Below are positions 62,794 to 64,000 of a stretch of DNA of 64,000 bases, in pieces. Location of the stretch: NCBI RefSeq assembly GCF_011301715.1, contig NZ_CP049870.1, positions 868,001 to 932,000 of the forward strand, read 5' to 3'. Numbering within the stretch: the first letter of the stretch is position 1; each line of letters opens with the position of its first letter. The notes below the pieces were generated by a model. The model saw only the letters and a list, made by a program, of their open reading frames with translations. It had not been told where the DNA came from and ran no database searches. The position numbers were made by a program, and so were the translations under genes. Origin of the DNA: Sphingomonas sp. HDW15A. GTDB taxonomy: Bacteria > Pseudomonadota > Alphaproteobacteria > Sphingomonadales > Sphingomonadaceae.

Positions 62794-63492
62794 GCTCGCG
62801 CCGCCTTCTTCTTTTTCTTCTTGGGGAAGGCGTAGAACAGCAGCCAGGCGCCGGAGAGAGCCATCAGCACCGCGCCCATGTAACGACGCGGAGTAGCGGG
62901 TTGTTCACGTTCTCGCGCTCTTCGAAGTCCATGATGTGAAGCATCCAGACGAAGTCAAAGATTCGCCAAAGCTCATGCCGGCGGGAAACCAGCTCCCCGT
63001 GGTCGGTGAGAGGTAGAACGTCGGCTTGTTCCAGTGGTCGAACTCAACCCGCCAAAGAGGCGGTTTGCGGCCGCGGATCTCGCCGGGGATTTGCCTTATC
63101 AATGAAATCGAGGCGATTGGCTCGCTACCGGTATAAATCTGCTTTGCGATAGAGCGGATTTCCGCTTCCGTTGGCGGCGCGACCGGCTGACCGGTCCTGG
63201 CGTCGACTATTATTTCGCCCGTGTCCTGCTTCACAACATAGGCTGGCTGGTTACGTACCCATGCCAGCCTCACGCTCTGCCCTCGATTGGCGGCGACGAC
63301 CGTCAACGGATCTGTGAGATCTGCTGGAAAAGCATATTTCTGTGGAAGCGTGCGGACAAGGTGATCGCCGTGAATGGTGTCGATGTGGACCACCGTCATG
63401 TAGAGGCCGCTGAGCGACCATATGACCACTTGGACTCCGATAAACAGGCCCACCCACTTGTGGGACTTGCGGGCAATCACATGGGTGCGCAT
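62790..63492 (-). CDS. PepSY-associated membrane protein (two apparent frameshifts)
   Basis: The first frame reads SHKWVGLFIGVQVVIWSLSG, then LPQKYAFPADLTDPLTVVAA and TFYLSPTTG before turning to nonsense. The proper continuation ELVSRRHELWRIFDFVWMLH, then IMDFEERENVNNPLLR, is in a second frame, and VLMALSGAWLLFYAFPKKKK in a third. One base restored at the CCCC 62995-62998 and one at the CCC 62875-62877 give 234 residues with the same layout as its neighbour. It ends in an exact ATGA overlap with the next gene, which supports the repair. Confidence 0.82.
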
Positions 63493-63621
63493 CGGCTACT
63501 GAGATTTTCCGATTTGTTGGATGGAGATAGTCCCGCCTAGCGCGCTAGGCGGGGCAATCAACGGTCGCTGCCCATCGAAGCCGATGGTCTCGTCACCGTC
63601 AACATCTAGTCATTAGACTTC

Positions 63622-63966
63622 CTAGCAATGTCCCGCGGCTCGATGCTCAGGCGCACAGGTGGGATCCGCAGCCTTGGGTTCCGCTGTGGGCTTCGTCTCG
63701 GGCTCCGGCGGAGCTGGCTTCGGCTTTGCTGGAGGGGCCGTCATTGGAGTCGGCTTCGTCGCTGCAGGCTCTGGTTGGCGCGTCTCGCTCGCCTTGTCTT
63801 CGGGCGCGATATTTTCAGCCGGCGCAACCGGAGGCGCTTCCTCCAGGTTCGCGATCACGTTCAGGTCTTCGGCGACGACGTTATTCTCCGGTTGGTCCGC
63901 TCTGTCACAGCCGGCAAGCGACAGGACCAGGACTATCGGACTAAAACTCAAGATTATCCTTCTCAT
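63622..63966 (-). CDS. Small Pro/Ala-rich lipoprotein
   Basis: The 114-residue protein has a lipoprotein signal (SFSPIVLVLSLAGC) and then a low-complexity mature part rich in Ala, Pro and Glu (APAENIAPEDKASETRQPEP, then TAPPAKPKPAPPEPETKPTA). Two Cys lie at the end (PTCAPEHRAAGHC). Nothing like a folded domain is visible. It is upstream of the PepSY pair on the same strand with a 129-base gap. Function unknown; a spacer or surface lipoprotein is possible. Confidence 0.65.
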   Translation of the reverse strand: MRRIILSFSPIVLVLSLAGCDRADQPENNVVAEDLNVIANLEEAPPVAPAENIAPEDKASETRQPEPAATKPTPMTAPPAKPKPAPPEPETKPTAEPKAADPTCAPEHRAAGHC

Positions 63967-64000
63967 TCTTTACTCCGTTCAGATTGGTTGTTGACCGCTC

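Noticed and set aside
1..64000. CRISPR arrays, rRNA or insertion sequences
   Set aside because: I saw no regularly spaced repeats, no rRNA signature and no transposase genes on either strand.

Overview
The window looks like chromosomal DNA of a Sphingomonadales-type alphaproteobacterium. It is GC-rich, genes are packed with many ATGA stop/start overlaps, and it carries a ChpT phosphotransferase, CtrA-type TTAA-N7-TTAA boxes, a UrcA protein, a PilZ-like protein, an HWE-type histidine kinase and a SphA-like outer-membrane protein. I see no rRNA, tRNA, CRISPR array or insertion sequence. The taxonomic call is an inference from gene content.

Layout. 1-23 kb is an exopolysaccharide locus: five GT4 and two GT2 glycosyltransferases, an asparagine-synthase-like amidotransferase, an ABC exporter, two methyltransferases, an acyltransferase, a Wza/GumB export lipoprotein and a Wzc/GumC tyrosine autokinase. 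The Wza and Wzc genes are in one operon with a PPP-type metallophosphatase. The locus also has an O-antigen-ligase-like polymerase with a helical-repeat partner, small secreted proteins and a LytTR regulator behind a perfect CtrA box. 23-31 kb holds PilZ-like, galE, HWE kinase, GH65, SRAP, a decayed DUF72 gene and a Bcr/CflA transporter. 31-40 kb is a Kdo and glycan block: dicarboxylate symporter, kdsD, kdsB, a HAD protein, kdsA and a putative glycosyltransferase on +, facing a second putative glycosyltransferase, an ELM1-family protein and a flippase on -. 40-49 kb has an EF-G-like GTPase, SphA-like protein, CYTH-CHAD protein, a BBE-type flavoprotein, rpoH and a RluD-type synthase. 49-55 kb is chpT followed by cheA-cheW-cheY-cheB-cheR, with a near-consensus CtrA box between chpT and cheA. 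55-64 kb has an amidase, a glutamate-synthase-like flavoprotein, rnk, an LLM flavoprotein, envelope proteins of unknown function and two PepSY membrane proteins.

Two things stand out. First, seven genes are broken by nine frameshifts. Each is restored by adding one base in a short G or C run, and every repaired length is an exact multiple of three. This points to assembly indel errors more than to real decay. Second, the 3' end of rpoH occurs twice in direct orientation around the BBE-type gene. The outer copy is a decayed relic whose antisense strand now encodes the tail of the CYTH-CHAD protein, which looks like a gene insertion at the rpoH 3' end.

How the genes work together (inference): the first third makes, polymerises, exports and phospho-regulates a surface polysaccharide. 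The Kdo block supplies CMP-Kdo and probably assembles a Kdo-linked glycan. The chemotaxis block and the LytTR regulator sit next to CtrA boxes, which suggests that motility and surface-polysaccharide control are tied to the ChpT-CtrA pathway.
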